Below, piece after piece: positions 5,321 to 8,885 of a stretch of 8,885 nt of DNA. The DNA comes from JBEIUL01 sp044356865 (GTDB lineage: Bacteria > Planctomycetota > Phycisphaerae > Phycisphaerales > SM1A02). Below the pieces are notes generated by a model. That model did no database searches, was not told the origin of the DNA, and worked only from the letters and a program-made list of their open reading frames with translations. A program made the position numbers and the translations under genes. How positions within the stretch are numbered: position 1 is the first letter of the stretch; each line of letters opens with the position of its first letter. The DNA lies in NCBI GenBank assembly GCA_044356865.1, contig JBIKVN010000127.1, positions 1-8,885 on the forward strand, written 5' to 3'.

Positions 5321-8300
5321 GGCGGAACATGCTGGCGATGGCGATCGGGGCGGCGCTTGCCGGGTGCGGAAGCGAGGATGCTCCGGTCGCGCCGGAAGCG
5401 GCGGCGCCGGTCCCGGTCGCGGTCCCGGGCCCGGTCCCGGTCCTGGGCGTTGATCCGGCGATCGTGGCCGGACTCAATCGCGGGGTCGGCCTGATCGGGA
5501 AGTTCGACTTCACCGAGGCCGAGACGGCGCTCGCGCCGCTGGCCGCGGCCGATCCGATCGCCCGGCTCGCACTCGCGATCGCGATCATGAACCAGACCGA
5601 GGACGGGGCGCAGGAGCGGGCGATCGAGCTGCTCGACGAGCTGCTCGCCGAGCCCGCCGCGGCCGCGTTGTCGCCGCGGGCGAACTACTGCAAGGGGCTC
5701 TCGCTTCTCTATCTCGGCGAGCCGGCCCGGGCCCTCGATGCGTTCCGGGCCGCCGGGATTCCGGGCGAGCCCGACGCATACCGCTCGTTCTACGTCGGGC
5801 AGTGCCTTGAATTCGCGGGTGATCTCGCCGGCGCGGTCGCCGCGTACCGCGAGGCGGCCGCGATCGATCCGCTGCTGCGTTCCTCGTTCCTCGGCCTGCA
5901 GCGCACGCTCGGCCGGCTCGGCGACGAGGCCGGTTCCGAGGCGGCGCTCGCCGAGTTCCAGGCCCTGGCCGACGATCCGCGGGCCCGGCTTGCCGAGTTC
6001 AAGTACACGCGGATGGGCACGCTCGGCGAGGCGATCCTGCCGGCGGGCGGCGTCGCGGCGGTCGTCGAAAGCGGTGCCGCGGCGCTGCGGCCCGCGTCCA
6101 CGCAGGTCGGCGGGTTGCCGGCGATCGCGGCGGGCGCGACACCCTCGATCACCGTCACCGATGCCGACGCCGACGGCCGCATGGACCTCTTCATCGCCGG
6201 CACGGGTGACGCGAACTCGCCGAACCTGCTGCTCTTGGGCATCGAACCCGGCGCGTCCGGGGATCCCGGCTTCCGCGCCATGCCCGACCATCCGTTGGCG
6301 AAGGTCGCGGGCGTGCGTTTCGCGCTCTGGGGCGACGTCGACAACGACGGGCTCGTCGACGTCTTCCTCGCCGGGGAGGCCGGCCAGGACCGGCTCTTCC
6401 GCCAGACCAGCGCCGGACGGTTCGCCGACATCACGGAAGCGGCCAAGATCCCGCAGGGCACCGGCGACGCCTCGGACGGCGCGATCGCCGACCTCGATCA
6501 CGATGGGGACCTCGACCTCTTCCTCGCGAGCATCGCCGGACCGAATCGCCTGCTCATGAACCTCGGCGACGGATCGTTCCGCGACGAGGCCCCGCGGCTT
6601 GGCCTCGCCGACGGCTGCGGCACGCGGCGGGTGGCCCTCGGCGACCTCGACGGCGATCGCGACATCGACCTCGCCCTCGCGAACTCGAACGGCGCGAACA
6701 CCGTGCTGCGGAACGGTCGCCTCTGGAACTGGACCGTCGACGACGGGGCGGGGGCCTTCGCCGACGCCGACCTCCGCGAGCTGGTCGCCGCCGACACCGA
6801 CGCCGACGGGCGGGCCGAGCTGTTCGCGGTCGACGGGGCGGGAGCGATCCGGAAGTTCGCCCGGGCCCGCGACGGCTCTTGGAAGGACGAGGCCTTGCGC
6901 GGCGGCCGCGCCGCCCGCGGCCTCGCGATCGTCGACCTCGACGGCGATGGCGTGGCCGAGGCGCTCTCGGCCGAAGGCTTCGGCATCGCCGCGAACCGGC
7001 TCGATGGCGGCGGCGCGTTCGGTCTCGCCTTCGACGCACCGCCGCAGGCGTGGACGCCCGCGACGCTCGACGCCCGCGGCCCGTCGATCGCGGCGATCGT
7101 CGACGGCCAGCTGCGGCTTCTCGTCGGCTCGGACGCGCGTTCCACCTACGCGACCGTCGCCTTCAGCGGCCGTACCGACCCGAGCCAGGCGATGCGCTCG
7201 AACGCGAGCGGCGTCGGCACGCGAGCGACGGCGCGGATTGGCGAGCGCTGGGCGGCCGATGCCGGCGTGCGGATCGCCGGCGGCCCCGGGCAATCGCTCA
7301 TGCCGGTGGCGATCCCGCTCGCCGGCGCCGAGCGTATCGACTTCCTCTCGCTCCTCTGGTCGGATGGCGTCTTCCAGACCGAGCTCGGCGTCGAGCCCGG
7401 TTCCGTCCGCCGCATCGAGGAGACGCAACGGCAGCTCTCGTCGTGCCCGGTGATCTTCGTCTCGAACGGCGACGGCTTCGCGTTCGTCACCGATTGCCTC
7501 GGCGTCGGCGGCGTGGGCTACCTCGCGGGAATCGCCCCCGACGGCTCGCCGCAATACGCCCCGCCGAGGCCGTGGGAGCGGGTGCTTTTCCCGAAGGATC
7601 TGGCGATTTCCCCCCGCGACGGCGCCCTCGAGATCCGCCTCGGCGAGCCGATGGAAGAGGCCTGCTACCTCGACGCGGCGCGACTCGTCGCCTACGACCT
7701 GCCGCCCGGCTGGTCGATGACCGTCGACGAGCGCCTGGCCATCGGCGGCCCGGCCCCGACCGGCGAGCCGAGGTTCTGGCGCGAGCGCCGCCTGCCCGAC
7801 GCGGCCCGCGACGGGCGCGGGCGGAACGTGCTGTCGGCCGTGCTCCGCGCCGACTTCACCCCGGTCGATCCCGGGCCCGTCGACCGGCGTTTCCTCGGCC
7901 GGCTCGAGAAGCCGCACGAGGTCACGCTCGACTTCCGCGAGCCGCTCGACTCGCTGCCGGGCACGCCGACGCTCGTCGCCCACGGCTGGGTCGAGTACCC
8001 GTACTCGCAGACGATGTTCGCGGCCAGCCAGTGCGACGCGAAGTTCGACCCGCCCGATCTCGAGGCGTTTGCCGGGGGCCGCTGGCATCGCGTGCTGGTC
8101 GACTGGGGCTATCCCGCGGGCATGCCCCGCGAGATGTCGCTGCCGCTCGAGGGCCTGCCGAAGGGAACGACCAGGCTGCGCATCGCGTCGAACCTCGAGA
8201 TCTACTGGGATTCACTCGCGGTCGTCGGCGTCGAGCCCTGCCCCGACGCCTGTCGCGTCGAGTTCCCGCTCGTCGCCGCGAGCGTCGCCGAGTGCGGCTA

Positions 8301-8682
8301 TCCGCGGCGGCTCGACCGGCCGTGGAAGCGCCCCGACTACGACTACGCCCGGCGCGACCCGCTCTGGGATTGCCGCCACCAGGCGGGCTTCTACACCGAG
8401 TTCGGCCCGTGTCTCGACCTCGTCGCCGCGACCGACGACGCGGTCGCGATCTTCGGCCCGGGCGAGGAGGTCCGCCTCCGGTTCGATCCGGCGGTCGCCG
8501 AGACCCCGACGGGCTGGACCCGCCGGCTCGTCCTCGAGACCGACGGCTGGTGCAAGGACATGGACCTCTTCACGGGGAATGGCGAGACGGTGGGGCCGCT
8601 TCCGGCCCGCGGCGAGGCCCCGGACCCCGCGTCCGGGCCGCTGCACGCCCGATTCAACACCCGATTCCGCTCGGGAAGTTAG
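5317..8682 (+). CDS. Lipoprotein with TPR, FG-GAP (VCBS-like) and ASPIC/UnbV-like regions, CRTAC1-like
   Basis: A 1121-residue protein. MRRNMLAMAIGAALAGC ends in a lipobox (LAGC, C17), so it is probably a membrane-anchored lipoprotein; the start at 5317 supplies the positively charged n-region and has GGTGA just upstream. A Pro/Val linker (31-45) is followed by TPR-like helices (about 50-230). Six calcium-loop motifs of the DxDxDGxxD type begin at D282, D340, D392, D443, D493 and D540, 47-58 residues apart, as in FG-GAP beta-propellers; the fourth has Arg for Gly, and the last two end in Glu. Residues about 628-703 resemble ASPIC/UnbV (GVGTRATARIG, LLWSDGVFQTE). Residues 708-1121 resemble the C-terminal part I recall from CRTAC1-type proteins of Acidobacteria and planctomycetes (SSCP..., GFYTEFGP, GPGEE, DGWCKDMD), and hold ten cysteines. 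Function is unknown; binding of a surface partner or polysaccharide is possible. Confidence 0.88.
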   Translation: MRRNMLAMAIGAALAGCGSEDAPVAPEAAAPVPVAVPGPVPVLGVDPAIVAGLNRGVGLIGKFDFTEAETALAPLAAADPIARLALAIAIMNQTEDGAQERAIELLDELLAEPAAAALSPRANYCKGLSLLYLGEPARALDAFRAAGIPGEPDAYRSFYVGQCLEFAGDLAGAVAAYREAAAIDPLLRSSFLGLQRTLGRLGDEAGSEAALAEFQALADDPRARLAEFKYTRMGTLGEAILPAGGVAAVVESGAAALRPASTQVGGLPAIAAGATPSITVTDADADGRMDLFIAGTGDANSPNLLLLGIEPGASGDPGFRAMPDHPLAKVAGVRFALWGDVDNDGLVDVFLAGEAGQDRLFRQTSAGRFADITEAAKIPQGTGDASDGAIADLDHDGDLDLFLASIAGPNRLLMNLGDGSFRDEAPRLGLADGCGTRRVALGDLDGDRDIDLALANSNGANTVLRNGRLWNWTVDDGAGAFADADLRELVAADTDADGRAELFAVDGAGAIRKFARARDGSWKDEALRGGRAARGLAIVDLDGDGVAEALSAEGFGIAANRLDGGGAFGLAFDAPPQAWTPATLDARGPSIAAIVDGQLRLLVGSDARSTYATVAFSGRTDPSQAMRSNASGVGTRATARIGERWAADAGVRIAGGPGQSLMPVAIPLAGAERIDFLSLLWSDGVFQTELGVEPGSVRRIEETQRQLSSCPVIFVSNGDGFAFVTDCLGVGGVGYLAGIAPDGSPQYAPPRPWERVLFPKDLAISPRDGALEIRLGEPMEEACYLDAARLVAYDLPPGWSMTVDERLAIGGPAPTGEPRFWRERRLPDAARDGRGRNVLSAVLRADFTPVDPGPVDRRFLGRLEKPHEVTLDFREPLDSLPGTPTLVAHGWVEYPYSQTMFAASQCDAKFDPPDLEAFAGGRWHRVLVDWGYPAGMPREMSLPLEGLPKGTTRLRIASNLEIYWDSLAVVGVEPCPDACRVEFPLVAASVAECGYPRRLDRPWKRPDYDYARRDPLWDCRHQAGFYTEFGPCLDLVAATDDAVAIFGPGEEVRLRFDPAVAETPTGWTRRLVLETDGWCKDMDLFTGNGETVGPLPARGEAPDPASGPLHARFNTRFRSGS
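5407..5442 (+). repeat. Six-unit CCGGTC hexanucleotide repeat in the lipoprotein linker
   Basis: Six adjacent hexamers: four are exactly CCGGTC (units 1, 2, 5, 6), with GCGGTC and CCGGGC as units 3 and 4. They are in frame and encode the Pro-Val linker (residues 31-42) between the lipobox and the TPR region. Gain or loss of a unit would change the tether by two residues without shifting the frame. Confidence 0.7.
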
Positions 8683-8694
8683 CGGTCCGGCCGA

Positions 8695-8726
8695 CGAACC
8701 GGCGGGTTCGGGCCGAAAGGCCCTTT
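8695..8726 (+). terminator. Two adjacent small hairpins after the lipoprotein gene
   Basis: CGAACC (8695-8700) pairs with GGTTCG (8705-8710) around GGCG. Next to it, GGGCC (8710-8714) pairs with GGCCC (8719-8723) around a GAAA tetraloop and is followed by TTT (8724-8726). The two share base 8710, so they compete slightly. The second looks like a short terminator, but a 5-bp stem with three Ts is weak, so read-through into the next gene is likely. Confidence 0.45.
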
Positions 8727-8747
8727 CGATCCCGGAGTTCCCTTCTG

Positions 8748-8753
8748 TAGACT
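8748..8753 (+). promoter_or_regulatory. Possible -10 box of the last gene (TAGACT)
   Basis: TAGACT matches TATAAT at four of six positions, is preceded directly by TG, and ends seven bases before the ATG at 8761. That places the expected transcription start at or next to the A of the start codon. A -35 is weak (TTTCGA at 8724-8729, 18-base spacer). No Shine-Dalgarno lies between the box and the ATG. Confidence 0.4.
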
Positions 8754-8760
8754 CGTCTCC

Positions 8761-8885
8761 ATGAGCTCGCCGGCTCCCCGCAGGTTCCAGCCCCCGGTCG
8801 GCCCGAAGCTGAAGATCGTCCTTCAGCTCGTGCTCGGGCTGTTCGCCGTCCTCGCGGTGAACAGCGTCTACCTGTCGACGGTGAC
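8761..8885 (+). CDS. Membrane protein of unknown function, N-terminal fragment
   Basis: From the ATG at 8761 the frame is open for 41 codons to the right edge. It reads a short basic, proline-rich N terminus (MSSPAPRRFQPPVGPKLK) and then a hydrophobic stretch of about 17 residues (IVLQLVLGLFAVLAVNS, residues 19-35), which looks like a signal anchor or first transmembrane helix with the N terminus inside. High GC at codon third positions agrees with real coding. The gene follows the lipoprotein after 78 bases on the same strand, so it may belong to the same export-related cluster. The fragment is too short to name a family. Confidence 0.65.
   Translation, partial: MSSPAPRRFQPPVGPKLKIVLQLVLGLFAVLAVNSVYLSTV

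Noticed and set aside
5032..8088. A 1018-residue open frame on the minus strand
   Set aside because: It lies antisense to the lipoprotein gene and its residues are a low-complexity Arg/Ala/Gly/Glu/Val mix with no motif. Long antisense frames are expected opposite GC-rich genes; the plus frame has a lipobox, calcium loops and family motifs.
6879..8750. A 623-residue open frame on the plus strand in another frame
   Set aside because: It is Arg/Pro-rich frame-shadow of the lipoprotein gene and crosses its stop codon with no recognisable motif.

Overview
The window is a dense, very GC-rich (by eye roughly 70%) bacterial chromosome segment. Gene content points to a planctomycete-like bacterium, perhaps of the Phycisphaerae type: an exported RCC1-repeat protein, a ThiD2-ThiE fusion, a TPR/FG-GAP/ASPIC-type lipoprotein, and several genes with no Shine-Dalgarno sequence. 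The lineage is inferred from gene families, not from a marker gene. There are no tRNAs, rRNAs, mobile elements, CRISPR arrays or integration scars, and no gene-free stretch longer than about 125 bases.

Layout. Bases 1-3510 read on the minus strand and 3616-8885 on the plus strand. From the left: (1) the N-terminal part of a secreted RCC1-repeat protein that runs off the left edge; (2) atpG, the F1 ATP synthase gamma subunit, standing alone with its own promoter-like sequence and a downstream hairpin; (3) a two-gene operon reading leftwards from 3510: a ThiD2-ThiE thiamine-synthesis fusion, then a PhnP-like metallo-beta-lactamase-fold hydrolase, joined by a 4-base ATGA overlap. A 105-base divergent promoter region separates this from (4) a Mn-type superoxide dismutase followed by a good rho-independent terminator; (5) a nitrilase-superfamily amidohydrolase joined by another ATGA overlap to (6) a 1121-residue lipoprotein with TPRs, six calcium-loop FG-GAP repeats, an ASPIC-like segment and a cysteine-rich C-terminal part; (7) the first 41 codons of a membrane protein cut by the right edge.

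How the genes work together. Most are housekeeping: energy conversion, thiamine synthesis, superoxide defence. The two ATGA junctions are the strongest signs of functional coupling. The right-hand group (cytosolic C-N hydrolase, surface lipoprotein, membrane protein) is the least explained part. No clearly new system is visible. The observations most worth following are the solitary atpG, the recurring TAnnnT box 7-10 bases before start codons that lack a Shine-Dalgarno, the alternating two-unit order in the RCC1 repeats, the hexanucleotide repeat behind the lipobox, and the amidohydrolase/lipoprotein/membrane-protein cluster.
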